In this document: positions 12,001 through 27,000 of the stretch, piece after piece
Layout of the letters: the number at the start of each line of letters is the position of its first letter
Position numbering within the stretch: position 1 is the stretch's first letter
Assembly: GCA_004794785.1 (NCBI GenBank)
Contig: SJOL01008805.1
Location: 362,494-426,493 of the forward strand
DNA from: Opisthorchis felineus
Lineage: Eukaryota; Platyhelminthes; Trematoda; Opisthorchiida; Opisthorchiidae
Length of the DNA: 64,000 bases
Direction: 5' to 3'
Translations under genes and position numbers: made by a program
Notes under the pieces: model-generated
Databases searched by the model: none
Told to the model about the DNA's origin: nothing
Seen by the model: only the letters and a program-made list of their open reading frames with translations

Positions 12001-15000
12001 TAAAGATAGTATCTTGATGGGCGCGAGCGCGCTTATCTCCCAACTTATCGAAGCACTGTGTCAGTTCACGGAGAAAACAAGCGCTTCAGATCAGCTAGAT
12101 GTACAGGAGCCCAATAACGTTTGGCAAAGTTGTCGTTCTAGCAGACGCATTCATACCGAAAAAAGTTTTTTTCTGTCTCCGCGGATCTATCCGCCGAAAA
12201 AATTACACATCCGTCATTGCACAACCAACAATCTACCGACTAGCATTCATGCATACAGGGTTCCTGTTCAACATCTCAAGTGTTTGCATTGCACTGAAAC
12301 TCAAAGTCAGTACGTGGAACAAAACTAATTTGACCAAGGACAACACTATCTATCTCCTCGCTCCCTCTTTCTTAGGATTACAATTTGACCGCCCTTATGG
12401 CTGGTCTTTTTGGACAAAAAATCCACCTCATCAGGGCCTGTAGCTCCTTATGTGTCTGCTTTGGAAGTTTGATGCGATGACTTGTGGTCGTTACATTCCT
12501 TCCATTCCCTACGTCGATATTTCTCGATAAAATGGAACTGTACAATCTGCTTCTTTGATCCTCCCAACGTCACTTTCTTTTTTATGTGGACTGGGTTGAC
12601 TCCGTAGTTCTAAGGTTTTCTGCTTTTCAGAATTCGGATGGGTCTAAATTCATCGGCATGATGTCATGGTAAAAAAATGAAATGTGGTCTAATATGGTTT
12701 TAGGATTCCCGATTCAATATGAACAATACAATATGAACCGAACATTAGAACACGTTCGATTTCCTTCTAGCACGCCTGTATCAATCCAACCTCAGGTTAG
12801 CCCCACTTCGGAACATCTTAGATTTAAAACATAGGATTCCTATTTTGGTCTGGCAATCCTAGAGTTGGCCGACGCCTACTTGGGAGCTTTTGGGCAAGTG
12901 TCTGCCCATTTCACAGTAAACCTCCGCAACAGCCATGATTCTTTGTTTCCTGTTTGAAGAATTATCCTAGAAGAAGCCCATCGTTTTTGGACACAAATTG
13001 CCGCTTGTTTACTTATACAAACCGTCTATCTGAACACTATACTTTGCAAGTGGTTTACTGTTTTTTAGAGCTTAGTGCGATCTACTAGGTTGTTTGGTTG
13101 AACTGCCTTGCAATTGAGTTCTGTCTCACACCAAGTCTGAGTAGGGACTAGTGATTTATGGGCCGCTCTTGTGTTTATGTTTAACCTTTAGCCAAATGAG
13201 ATCGAGCCTGTTAATGTTACTCAGTCAAAACCATCCACCACGGCTTTCCCAGCCTCTGGCAGTTACTTCGGTTAATAGATTCTACCGCACAGTATCGCGG
13301 TTGAAGGGGTCTTTGTTCCGTGAATGTAGCGTAATCATCTCGATTGTGATGGAGTTTGTTTTGCTGGATGGAAGTGGTACGGAAAAGCCTGAAACAGAAT
13401 GTGAAATTTTGGAAAAAAAGCCAGTTCACCCTTACTTTTTATCATTTGTGTAAAGACCCTACACATGTGTAGCTTATAGTCCCAGTTCTCTGTTACTATT
13501 TTAAGAATATCTGTAATTTAAACACTTCTCCAGATCATTGCATCAAGAAGCCGCATGAACCAAATTTTGGGTGAAACTTTTGAATCCGATCGCTTGTCAG
13601 TCTTATTCAAGCATGCCGCCAGTCGGCAGATGAACTGGTTCTTCACTATCGAACTGAGTGGTGCATGAACCTTCTTCCAGGATTGATTGGCACAAATCTT
13701 TTGTTAGGAAGGGGTGCGAGTTGTCTAATGAAGTTATAGACCACCACTAATGACCTAGTTTTAAGCCGACTCCCGGGTCGGTTTGAGAGATCGAACTATG
13801 GTTTCGTGTAACCAAATAAAACCTGCAAAGTTGGATGGGCAGGTGCTAGTTACTTCCGTTGCGCATATATCTCCCATTGAATCAGTTATTGTACCACCTC
13901 TCTGTATGTTCCAACTGGTTGGATTAAACACTGGTGAATACATAATGGTCTAAACGAATAACAAATTGTGTGCTTCATCCATGGTGGACACGTGATCGAT
14001 TCCCTGAAACCTCAACCAAACGACGCTTTTGATCCTTAGGTGAATTCATCGGATGGGCACCGATTGCCTGCTGTTGATATCATAAATTTCCCCCCACTCC
14101 CTGACATTCTACAGCAATTCGTCTGCAGGTGAGTCCTGTTTTTTTTTCATCGGCGCCACGAAGCGAACTCGGAACCAGTGGTGTAATAGGCTGTCTTCAT
14201 TAACCACAACTTTAAGCCGTTCAGAGGTCATCTTCCTGCGAAATGGGTTTGTTCTAAACATTGCGCTATTGGGAACAAGTTACCCTTGAGCTCGAGATAG
14301 CTCAGTGGTCAAGGCGCGGACCCACTGACCGGAAGGTCCGTGGTCCGAACCCAACCGCAGCATGTCTACTGTTTCTGTCTGTGTCTGGGCAACCTGGTCC
14401 TCTTGCTTCCTCCGGGTTGCATGGCAGGTATGCACCTAAAGGGTGTTACAGCTGAACGATTATTATTACCAAGTTACCCTACGCTGACATACATATTCGG
14501 TTGCAGTTTTCTCATAGTTACAAAGGCTTAAACCTTAAAAAAAATAGACACCTATCCGTTGGTGTCCGCGGTCGTTTGCTCCCGCTCATGTCATCTTTAC
14601 TCTGGAGCTTGATGCGACCGGCTGAAACCTGTTGATATAAAAGTTTTCAGTGGGTCCAACTTTCCGACCCCACCCCCTTCGTTAATAAACTTGTGCTTGT
14701 CGGAAATGCCCGTCTGGCAGAGACTTGATCGTAGGTTCATGGGTGGGATAGCATCCTATAGGATTCCACTGCCTATCGTTTTACTAACAACTGTATTGCT
14801 ACATTTGTGTTCGATCTTTCTACCATCTATTATGGGAAATCATATTTTTTGTACCACATTCTTTCCCGTTGTGTGCACAGTGGCGATGGCTTGCATTTGT
14901 TCCTAAAACACATGAATTGGCATGTATTTCCGATACTTGGGCAAGGTGATGACGGTGCGCGCAGAATTCCTGACACCTGTGCGGATTGTGACTCTGGTCA

Positions 15001-18000
15001 GATTGCATTCGGTTCGGCAACGTTGAATTTGTACGCGGTAATCACTGATGCTCTTGGGGCTGTGTTGATCGGGGACGCTGCTTACCTGCGTTGGCTGCAA
15101 TCGACTGACCTGAACAAGTAAGATCATGCCTGCACTGTCCTCGCTTGCGTTGCCTACAATTTCTAGAATCATATCTTACATTTTTCTAATTCTTTGCTTG
15201 CCAGCCACAGATTCAAACCCTCATCTGCCTCGGAGTCTCTAGATATGCGTGCTCAAACAATATTTCGTGAGAACAGTCGGTACATTTGGCGCGCAATGAA
15301 TTCCTCCCAGTTACGTTTTCTCCAACCCGATTTGGATTTCCTGTCTTCAACTCGATCTGATGTTGGTTACTATCTGGCTCCTCATCCCAATTTCGTGATC
15401 AGTAAATCGATTTTCGAGATGCCTGGTTCGTCGATGAGTATGCAATTTGGTTGCTTCGTTTCACACGCCGCGAGCAAGACAATATGGTGGCTTGCGGATT
15501 TTCATCATCCACAACCAGTGGTGAGCGTAGACTGCGCGGAACAAACTGTGTTTCCGTCACTAACCGGACTTCCGTGCTTAAGACATCCGCTTGTTGGTCC
15601 TAAAGGTATAGCCGTGTCTCAGAATGTGAGTACATCTTGCCATACGCTTCTTTTTGTACGGTTCTGCACCTGAGCATATCTTTGAAGCCTGACCCTCGCA
15701 CTTGCAATAAAGCCCATGGTTAAAAGAAAGGATCAGAGAAGGATAATGAAAGAAAGATTAATAGCTGCTAAATGGAATGAAACTGAAAAGCAGGTAGGCT
15801 GACCGTACCGGTGAGTGACTGTGACGCATTGCAATATCGGGGATTTTCTACAACCCCCCGAAGAGGATTGAACGGCACCTCCCAATCCTACCCAATTGTT
15901 GCGATCAAGACGATCATCTCTTCCACCCAGTCATTGGCTGACGAGCACCCCTTCGTTCCCACTTTAATTGGAGCTTCGTAAACAACGCTGGGCGTGGCAG
16001 TCGCCCTCCCGAACGTGGTCTAGCCAGCAAACACTGTGCATTTTCAGTGGGTCGTTTATTTGGTGTATTTGACTCACTGCCAAGTACATGTTTTCTGAAC
16101 TGTATCATTGTTCATCCGATCCGTCAACTTGATGGAAGCAGCGGCGGTCAGAAACCGGAGGGTCATGTGCATCTATGGAGAGATAAAGTTCTCTGACCGT
16201 AAAAATGACCGACCGTACACAAGCACTATGCACTCTATCCCTGGTCGAAAACTTGATATGTTTTGAAAGCCGTGTTTGAAGATAGACGCAAACCTCGCCT
16301 TGCTTATTCTGTGGGCTACTTCATCCGAGGCACGAAACAAGTCTCACGTTAGTGAACTTGTCGGCAGCATCGTGCAGATGAGGTATTTCTGACGGTATCG
16401 TTGCATGAATTTGCATTCTGAAGGCCCAAAATACGTCCCTGAAGACCTACCCTTTCATTTTCTGATGGGTAACGGTGTGAGAGTTACAACCACAATGTGA
16501 TTAACTCACTCAATATTGGTTTGGGTGCTACACTCGCATGATTTCGGAATTTTTGAGTCTCTTCGGTCATATCTTCAACCATGAAGTCGTTGATGTTAAG
16601 ATAAGACGGTTATCGAACGCAGTCTCATATCAAGTCGCTGTAACCTCGGTGATGGCAAATTACCCGGCGGCTGCATCGCTGGTCAGTTGGGATATTTTGG
16701 GTTAGTGACCGAACGTGAAATCGAATGAAGATACCTCTACATATTTCAGGAGTACAAATTGGTAGCTCACTCCGCCGAACTGCACATGGGCAGCAGGGCT
16801 TAGAACCTGAACTCCACCAACGAGGCGGTGCTGACCATAGAGATAAAAGTGGAAATTACTGGAAACGGAATAGCTAACGGAAAGACAGTGGACAATGGAG
16901 CGAATGTGATAATCGCAATGGTAACAGACTAGAAGTGCATCCCTGAATATCATCATAAGTCACGTCAACGGTTGATTCTGTTTACACTCCACATCGGATT
17001 ATATTTGCTGCTTCTGGTTGTTTTTTTAAATATTTTCTGACCGGAATAGAGACATCTTATGTTGCCGTGGTCTCTTCAGTTCACGGATGTTACCATCTTA
17101 AATGCAAGTCGGTTACGCCGCCCGCCATCCACTTGAGATGCCACCACCACTATGTGAAACAGATTGTCGTTTCTCAAGGCTTCACCTTTGAATGACTGTC
17201 CCGCAAAATTGACTAGATGAAACATTCCACTCAAAAGGAGAGGATTTTCTGTTGAATGTACCTAGAGGAAGAGTATGTCGGGCTGTTTGAAGGTCCTTCC
17301 TCTGGGAACGACCAGCCTTATCTGTCCTGTGTTTTTTTCCGTAGTTAATGACGTGATCGTATCTATTTTAGTGTAACCGTTACTACGCTCTTCCCCTAAT
17401 CACCTCACAGAGGTAATTTCAAGCCAGACGGACACTTACATGTTTGTCCACTATCACTGTGCATTCAGAGCTCCTATCAGACGAGGCGGTGCAATAATGT
17501 AGCAGAAGTTTCTCCAAGTTGTTTCCTCCCCTACTGCATCCATTGTCTACTGACATTAATGCGGCGTTTGTGTGCATGTGTTCCTGAACGAGATGATTTG
17601 TTACAATTCGATCGGGCTTAAGCTAGTCTAATGGTTTGGATTAACGGAGCGACTGAATTACAGGGAAAGTGTAGCTAACCCCCACCCATAGTGGCACAGC
17701 TATTTTTCACAGCATGTCTAGCCGAACCTTGCCATAAAACTGATGAATTACTTTCTGGCTTGGATAGCAGGCCTTTCCATCACGATTTAATGGAATTGTG
17801 ACTATGTGCGTACGTGATTGCATTCAAACACAGTTTTAAAAACTACAAATTGTTCATATTAAGCTACCATCTCTCTACAGTGAGTGATTTCCGTTGGCTC
17901 CGACCGCATCCTCGTGTAAGAAGGGATTAATTTCCACCGTTCTAGTAGCGACATGTGAGCTAAAATTAGCTTCAGATCAATAGCCACATTGTTTTTTTCT

Positions 18001-21000
18001 CCCAAGATTAGATAACGAATGTGAGTGTCCTATCTCGACAATCCACAACATTCATTTCTCTGAAGCGTTAGCCATCGATGTAGAGAGCTTTTACCGTATC
18101 GGGGCATAATCTGTGCATCACAACCATTTTAAAGGCTATCTGTGTAATTTGTTTTTGCTTTACGAGACAAATCTAAATACGTTTTTCAACACTGAGTTGA
18201 TTTGTGATTGACGCTCTTCATGATCTTCAGCGAACTGAACCATTGTTTTCTTGACTTTTATTGCCTTCCTCAAACGCTCGATCTTACGGTGGAATCATCC
18301 AGATCGGGAAAGCCGCTGTCAGGTCCTTGTTACTAGACGATGGGAGTTGTCTACTTCGTGACAACCATCATCATCGTCGTCATCATCATCTTCCTGCTAT
18401 AGCGGTCCAGACTGAACGTGTTCTTACTCTTTCCTCTTTAGGAGCTTTATTTTGCCGACGGCGATTCAATCTGGCGTGTACCGCTGCAAGCGTCGGGTGC
18501 AAGCGGCAAACGAACAATTCAACTTGCGGTTGGTCGTACCGAAAGTTCAACAGGGAGTTGCATATTACACAACCAATCCGTGCCAGGTCTTCGACTTTTG
18601 CTTCATTCCCCAACACACCTTGTCTACAGCACATTCGAAGACGCTATATACTTTGTGGATGGGCCACTTGTACGTCATCTTTCATATTGTTTATTATATT
18701 GTTTCACTGTTACAATTCACTTTATCATCAAACATATTGATACAGTTTCTCACCGATTCATCAATTTACCCTCAGGTTTACCGATTGCATTTGCCCACTC
18801 AAATGGTATCTTTAATCGTGGGATATCCTGCTGATTGTGTTCCAACTGAGAGAGAAACCAGCGATCGACGCTTTCCTCAGCCCGTCACGGAGTTCCTGTT
18901 ATCTCAAGTTAGAGGATTAGCCATTAGCCCCGAAGGAGACTTGTATGTGGCCGAGGCCCGCCGTGTTTTTGTCCGAAAATCTGATGGACGTCTCTACCTG
19001 GTTGCGGGGAAGTCGCTAGGTGATAGCGAAACAGAGGATCAGGAGCATGAACAGCCGAGTCCTACAAAGTTGGCGTCTTCGATGTTGCGTGATGAAAACA
19101 CTGGCGTGGTGGATCTAGGCTTGGCCCAGAATTTCGGGTTTTCCAATATCAGCGCAATCGGCTTGAGCATATACGGCGAGCTGTTTGTTGCTGACGCGTC
19201 ACACGGCCTGGTAAGTTTAGGTGGACTTCCAATGCATGACACTGCCGGTAAAGTTCTTGCTGAAAACCTCGTATTGACAAGCCATTTGTCTTATAATTTA
19301 AGGCAATAAGTTCCATTTAGTCCGTTGGTTACAACAATAATTAGAGTCGACAATATTTCAGAGAACATCTCAAGTTGCTTGTTTGGTTAGCCTACTTTAA
19401 GGTCCGGGACTATGAACGATCTAGCCGATACGTTTGGACAGGAGCTATCCATAATTTTGTAATTCTTGTCCACCGTGAGTACGCCATTCAGGAATTTAAG
19501 ATCTAAAAACCCGGTAGTTTCGTCGAAAGAGACGCATACAAAACTGGTTTGTTCGTGTGCCCCACATAGGAAAACTATGGGTCTTGCTCAGAGCCTTAAC
19601 AGAACATTCTATGGTGGCCGAACAATTATCCTGTCGCTTTTGTACAGGTAGCTTCATTATAGGGTTGCGGATTAGTGTATCATGTATCCTATGTCTCTTT
19701 GTCGAACGGGTGTGTTCCAGCCAGCTTACACGACACTTTGCCGACGCTTCTACCCCATGTTCACATGCATGAACTGTGGCTTTTTCACAAGCCCTCTATC
19801 AGTATTTTAGGAAGTCTTGTATGTACGGTTTCGGTTTTCCATGAATCACGATTCGGTTATCCGGCGAGGAGGTATCTGAAACTTTCTGAATTGAGTGTAA
19901 GTAAAAATGCACAGAAAATCAGTTTGACTGCCCTTTGTACATTCACGTGGTTGCCTGTCCTATGGCGACATACGACTCTGCTGGAGGTGTGAGCCGCTTG
20001 ACAACTCGTTTGTTTGCTTGGTTAGCTCAATAATTTTATTACATATATTTCATTGGTAATCGAGAGACCTCATGAATATCGGCCAAGGTTGACGCTCGTT
20101 GCCTGCGAACCAGTTCACAACATACCTAAACCTCTAGCCTGCGTGTTGTTCTTAATCAAACTACCCTATGGTTCCATCCGTCCTGAAACCGTTTACTTTG
20201 GTAAGTGACGCGTGTTTTCCACAAGAACAGTTGCGACCGTAAGTACTCATTGCGGGACACCCCTCCCGCCTATGATTGTCGTGTGAAAAGCATTGATAAA
20301 TGAGTTGCTCTGAGCATTCTTCGAATTCGGGTAATTTTGTCCTGCAGTGTTTCATGTTCGATTGGTCGGGAACTGACATCAATGTGAAAACAGCAGCAAA
20401 ATTGGCTGGTCTCCTGACCTAGTCATGACGCCGCAGGACCCATCGTTTTTTTTACCATACTACTGTTGCTTGATGCAGTAGCCTGTTATTAATTTTATTT
20501 CACGGCTTTTGCAGGCCCAACCGAACTGTTCATGCACATCAGGTTGTTGTTCTCCGGAACGTATTCTCTATAATAAGCCTGCTCGTCCACATATCTTCAT
20601 TCCAGTTTTACAAAAAGTATATATATTTGTGCCCCTCTGGACAGACTACTTTCGACCGGCTGCATCGGATGGTCTTTCCAGAGAAAGTTATTAAAGTACA
20701 TATGGACCGCCCCTTCGTAGGCCTGTTTGCAGTTTGGTGCGTGAGAGGCAAGTCTGTTATGACCTTACAGGGTGCAAATATAACCGCTACGTATGATTTC
20801 TGGAGTCGAGTTCTAGATCTGTGTATCCAAGCGTTTCTGAGCATACTACCATCCCATATTTTCATCTCACTGATGGTAGCCCAACTGTAAGTGTACTTAC
20901 TCTTGTGAAGGGGATTCTGAATGTTTAGTGAACCTCAGTCCTCTTTGTCTGGGATTAATCACTTTTGTATACTTCACAGGTTTACCGAATTCATCACCAT

Positions 21001-24000
21001 CTACCGCAAAGCTCTTCTCCTTCCTCTAACTACCGCGTTGTCTCATCGCTTACGGACGAAGCCTACGTCTTCAATGAACGCGGTCAACTCATTGAAACGG
21101 AAAACGCTGTGACACAGATGACTCTGCACCGTCTAATCTATCGAGCTCATACCGTTGATGGATTACTCTCTGATGTTCGAGGGAACACGGTCAATTTACG
21201 GTTTCGTGTGCATCGAGACACACATGGAAAGCTACTACAGCTACGAACCCCACTTGGTAAATTTTATTCAACGTTTTGTCATTGAGTACATCCATGATAC
21301 ACTTACAGTGCTCCCTTTCCATGAGGAAACCACACGATAAGGTGCACTTTCGTCACGAATTCTAGAGGGTCCCTTTATTATCGTACAGCAACTAACTACT
21401 TCTAACTGCCTTGTTGTCCATCGCGAATTCCACTCGATCAGCCGTTGATCTCTTTTCCTCGTTTTTTGTAAGATGTCTCTATTGTTCTCACCCAATGTCC
21501 ACTGCTTACACTTTGCGGCTGTGTACATATTGCTCCCCATCTTTCCCCAGGTTTCATCTACAACGTTACCTTGGAACCGCATTCTCCGCAAAGAATTCAA
21601 GAAATAAGTAATCCAGCAACCAGAACTAGCTGGTATTTTCGGTACTCTCCTTCCGGGCTGCTAACGCATTTGCGCAGACCGCAAGATTCGAGATTTCATC
21701 GCTTCCACTACAACATAGACTCTGGTCGACTGAGCCATATCGTTTTCCCTAACGGCAAAACTTTGGATATCACTGGTTTGAATGCGCTAGGTGATAGGGT
21801 GTTAGTACGACAGTCTTCCAATGCTACCCCGGTGACTGCCAAAATTCCTGCGGGTAAGTCGGTCCTTCTATATTTATCCAATAGACAATTGGTGGGATGA
21901 ACTTTTTGTAATAATCCAACCAACTTCACCGTCCTTGTTCTTTCAGCTTTGTTGAATCGCCAAGTGGATCTGTCACACCACCCAGTACAATTGGTCTACG
22001 GCGAACCCAACGATCGATGGGTTGCTCAGCTTAGTCAAGTCTACCTGTCACTAGCCGGCTCCGATCGGCCCGTTCATCTGGCCCGGCATTTACGCCTTCC
22101 GGACCGAAAGGGTCTGGCTTCATTGCAAAACTCGTAAGTAACTGCACCTTTTTCCGTAGGGAAACTCTTGCCTATTTCATCCAACAGTTACACTGCGTTT
22201 TTCGGCTTATGCCAGACATTTCTTCCACATTGGCATCGTTCGTAACTTAGGGAACAGGCGATGAAAGGGTTCCGGCCCATAATATGATTTATTCTGGGGA
22301 AAAACTGCACTTGTATTGCTACCATTCATTTTAATGTATCGTTGCTAGTACGAGGCAGGCCATGCAACTCCGTTGAATTGACTTGTCTGTGTCATTTGTA
22401 ACACTCTTCTTTGCAAGGTAGGCCGAAATTTGATAAATCTTCAAAGGCAAACTTCGGTATATACAAGCTCTTTCTCTATGACAATTATTTAGGACAACAT
22501 TCAGGTGCAGACTCCTGGTCGATTGTCACGAGACGGACTCACGTAGAAAGCTGACAGTTTTCGACTGTTTCACTATTCGGCAAAGACATGTCGAAGGAGT
22601 TCAAGCGCGTAGGGCTGGCTTGGGGTAGCGCTTATTAAACACCAGTACTGTGATCGAGCAGTCGCAATTTCGACTTCGGTTTCCAGTGTTTATCCTTCCA
22701 CGTACATCAGGTTCTTACAATAGATTCTCCTCTGCGTTGTAAAACAGCTGGAGGAGAGTCATCATCCCAGGTTCTCCACTAAACAAATTCAGAATGGAGT
22801 GATTTACAACATGCAAGTATCAGACAGGTACTAGACGTTAAGAAATAGATGGAGTAAACAGAAGTGCTGAGAACCGCTGGCCCTTAGCTTACTGTTTCCA
22901 TTGGTCTTGCTCAGACCGTAGTTCATTGCACAGGGTTACTGCATGCGGCTGGCGATGCCGCTCGCTGAGCTACTCATACGTAGCATGCACACACGTGTTG
23001 TTGATTGATACCACGAGAGAATTTTTTGACCATTTCTTCGTGTATTATTCTGAAAGACTGGCTAACCAACATATCCCATGTTAGTTAATATAGGTTAGAC
23101 ATAATTATTGTTTACTTACGGGTTCCATGTGTCATAATCATCAACCCAAAACAAATCGGTTCGAGGAAGGGTTATCACTTCTTCCCTCAACCGTCCAATT
23201 GTTTGCATTCCTGTATTCTTTTTTATTTGCATGTTTTGGTTTGTTTTGGGTGTTCTTGGAGCCCACCAAAAAACAAACGTCCAGCTCAGACACTCCTTCA
23301 AAGCATAGTTGTTATGTGCTGAGTGCTGAGACAATACCAGATTACCCAAGCCTGTATACAATTATCTGAAAAGCTAAGATTGGTTTCGGATCACGCGCCC
23401 CAACCGCTAGGCTATCTACAGACCCAAACGTGACTGTTTTTTTTTCCAAGTAAAAACCTGTTGTATCAATGTAAATCACTAGAACTACTTGGGTTCCCAG
23501 TCAGCTCGACCTACCTTTGAACTCGTCAGCGTCACAAACCTATCATCGTTTGTAAATTCGTCTAGTCCGTCCCATCTCTTTAATGTGTTGTGAAGCAACC
23601 TGGGTAAAACGGACGAATTCGAAGAGCAGTCAATTCTACCTTTCCATCGTTTCTAGACATGATTTTTAAGGTGCTATTTCGCTCACTGACACTAGAGCAC
23701 CTAGGAAGAGGATGGCTTAAGTTGAATGTGATTTGGTTGCAGGTCAAGGAGTGGTCGGTTGGATCCTCCGTGTTTGGCTCTTCTTTTAGAGTACCAAGGT
23801 GATACTTCTTATTTAGCGCCGATGTGAACGAGTTTTGCATACCAAGACTTTCATACTCAACTACCAGAGCTGTATGTGATTTCCCTTAACCACTTGGAAA
23901 CATACAGCTCATTTCTTTTTTATAAATACCGCACCCACTCTGTTTCCATCCCGTACAGGGTCGTATGGACTTTCGCCCTAAACTCACAAGGGACCCCATC

Positions 24001-27000
24001 AGAATCTCGACGATTCATTCGCAAAGCAACCCTTCCTGAGGAACTCGCTACACAAGCGCTAGGACGACGTGTTTCACGCTTATTAACGGTAGGTGCTGGG
24101 CATCGGGCTCGACGCCAAACATCCTTTTCTCATCCCACGGGTGCACTGGCACTTTCTGGTTTCAAAGCAGACTCTGGTGCGAGGTTCGAGTGGCAATACC
24201 AGAAAAAGCTAGTGGTGAGTATTCTTCCTATCATTTTCGCCCCATGATCTGCTGTAGAGACTGCTGAATAGTTATAGAAATATTTCAGTTTTGTACCCAC
24301 CTTTCTAGCTCCATTGCCGTACCGAAGAAAATTGTTCACATCCACAAGAGCTGTTCAGCGAAGTCTTATATAGGGTTGGGGTTTTAGAAATGCCACATCA
24401 TGTGCCAAGTCATGTTAAGCCCTTAATGATCGTAAACGAGAGATTCACGAGTCCCTAATCAACGCCACCTTCATTTGCAAATGGGCATTAACTCTACAAA
24501 AATCAGCTTAGGCCCTATGCGTCATCGGCTGGTGAAGTTCTAGCCGAATGGGAACCCAGTTAATTGTGTATATATTCAGCAAGATAATTTATCGATGTGA
24601 GCCTGTGAGTTTCTTCAGATCAGTACCTAGATAAATAGTGATTTTGTCTGCAGACTCTACTTATGCACCCGCCTTGCCCATCTTGAAGAATCCAAACACT
24701 TGCTTAGTCCAGTCCCCCAGAAGAGAACCAAAAGAACTCTGGGAATTCTCAAGTCAGGTCAAGGGAAGCTCTATGCACATGAAGGTGAATTCTCAACAAT
24801 TGACCTTGTGGCTTTACCAAACAATCAGTCAGTAAACACTATACAAAGTCCACTTACGGATCTGGTAGGAAACGGTCACTCCATGGAATGGATGCTAAAG
24901 AGGGTGCTATAATTTCTTGCTCGTGTGTAAACATAGATGTGTTTGACGGAACATCTAAGTTCCCTCTTGTCTTCAAGAGTGAGGTGCGCTCCCAAATAAT
25001 CAGTACTAGTCATTTCTCACTATCACTATTCTCAACAACTCTTCAGAGGGGAACTTTGGCCTCCTACTCTGCACTCTCGCTAGAGCCGTGAACACCGACA
25101 CTCCACATCAACTATGAGTGATTCCTCCGGCACCTAGTTTTATCACAGTTTTTGTGCTGTTAACGCTTTCAGATTGGAGAAAAAAATTCCCACTTTCTAT
25201 CTCAGCCATAACAGATTGTAGCAGATCGTGCCTGAACTTTAACAATATTCTGTTTTCATCCCATAATACGTCTCTACTTTTACCTGCATCCCCTAATTAC
25301 CTAAAGGCACCGGAAAATCGAGCACGTCACTAGGTAAAGCAGGAATTGTCTTGACTTAGCTCGATGTTACATGCAGTAACGACAGGAAAGCCAAATGTCA
25401 CTGAATAACTTTATGTTGAAACAGATTGTGTTGCATAGCCGACCAGTCCGAACGCGAACAATATGCATACTTCTGTTGGAATTGCTGGATTTATTCCAAT
25501 GAACTTCCTGAGTCTAGAGACTCCGATGAGTTTTCTGAATCGTTAATTAAAGTCGGCTTTTTGAAACCTGTGATGCACTCTATCTGATGAATGCTGTAGT
25601 GGATGTCAGCAAACTATATCCAGTGCGGTTTATGCATAAATTTAGTCTGTGTGAAACCCTGTGGCTTGATAATTGACCGAGTTTCGAATGGATATGCACA
25701 GCCGGTCATGCGTAAGAAACGACTACTATTGATTGGTCTGGATGCCACACACATTCATGTTACACGAATCACGAATGCCATTTTTTGCGCTTAGAATGCT
25801 GAAAATGGTGAGTTCGAAGTTTTGGTTCCCCAGGCAATTGAAGAAGCTGTGTAGCCTACTGCTAATGCTATATATAATCGGGAAATGTGGCGAACTAGTG
25901 CAGGTGATAGTCTAGGTGTATTTTGGCGTTGATAAGCTGACGCCAACCAAAACCAATCTGTTTGTTACCGGCCAAATAATTTGGTTCAGTGTGGGATTCT
26001 GTAGGACAATGAGCGCAGGTGTTTCAGTCATCCTTCGAGGCTTTTAACGTCTCGAGCCTTAGCCACTTCGCTCCTGCCTCGTGTGCAATGACATCCAGAC
26101 TCTACAACTGTTTTAGTTCCTTTCACGTAACTGCCTCTTCATTCAGTCAGCTAATAGGTATGTAGCAGTCGCAACTGCGCTATCGAGATGAAGTTGCATC
26201 GTGCCTGCTTATCGACAAAAAATGAGATGAAAACTGTAATGTTCCGTCTAGAGTGAGATGTGTTTTTTCTGACGGAACCTGTGTATGACGTAGCTTTGAT
26301 ATGTAGAGTTACAGTCTGTTATAGGGATTTTCACCTGGCACGAGGTATCATACTGTATGCTCTAGAAACGATGTGTTTCGCTTAGTGGCGTCTTAGATGC
26401 GTAATATACATTTCGCCCCTCCTGCAATGCTGTTGACCGGTGGTGGGGTAGGGGGGTACGTGAGCGATGCATGCGTGTGCGAATTTTCGACTTTGTTGCC
26501 ATGTCATCCATCGACCTAGGTGTGCACTGTTTTCCTCCTTCACTGGACTGAAATAAATTGGTTGGCTGTCAGCCATAGAACCGAGACAACAGATGTCGAA
26601 AAACTGTCGGGTTTGTTTATCCTTATTATCCTGATTCCCACATACTGTGAGAATTCATCGGCCAGACTGTTCTCTCGCTAGTACTTCTACCCGTTTATCG
26701 TGGTTGCCACAGCAACCCATGGCCTTGTCCGGACACATCCAACTTATCCTTACACATCCTTCGTTTTCGTTCACTTCCTCCTTGTTACAGATTGTGTGCC
26801 ATTGGTTCCGTTATTTCGTCTGTTTTAGTCGACTGTATATCTCCTGTGCTTACGTTCTGCCTTCTTGTGTGCTGTGTGGGCTTACCTGTTCACGCCGTTG
26901 TTCTGCAAATCGTCTTCACATTTCTTTTGTGCGCTTTGATGGAAAAGCTTGCACTGAACCAGTAGACACTGCACGGATCAGTTACCTTTCCTGTCTCCAT

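Noticed and set aside
11948..12443. Overlapping + strand frames of 126 and 114 codons
   Set aside because: Two frames overlap without conserved motifs, inside teneurin intron 3; treated as chance.
14288..14360. tRNA gene suggested by A and B boxes
   Set aside because: The head is followed by a conserved non-tRNA body and flanked by a target-site duplication, and a second copy exists. It is a SINE, not a functional tRNA gene.
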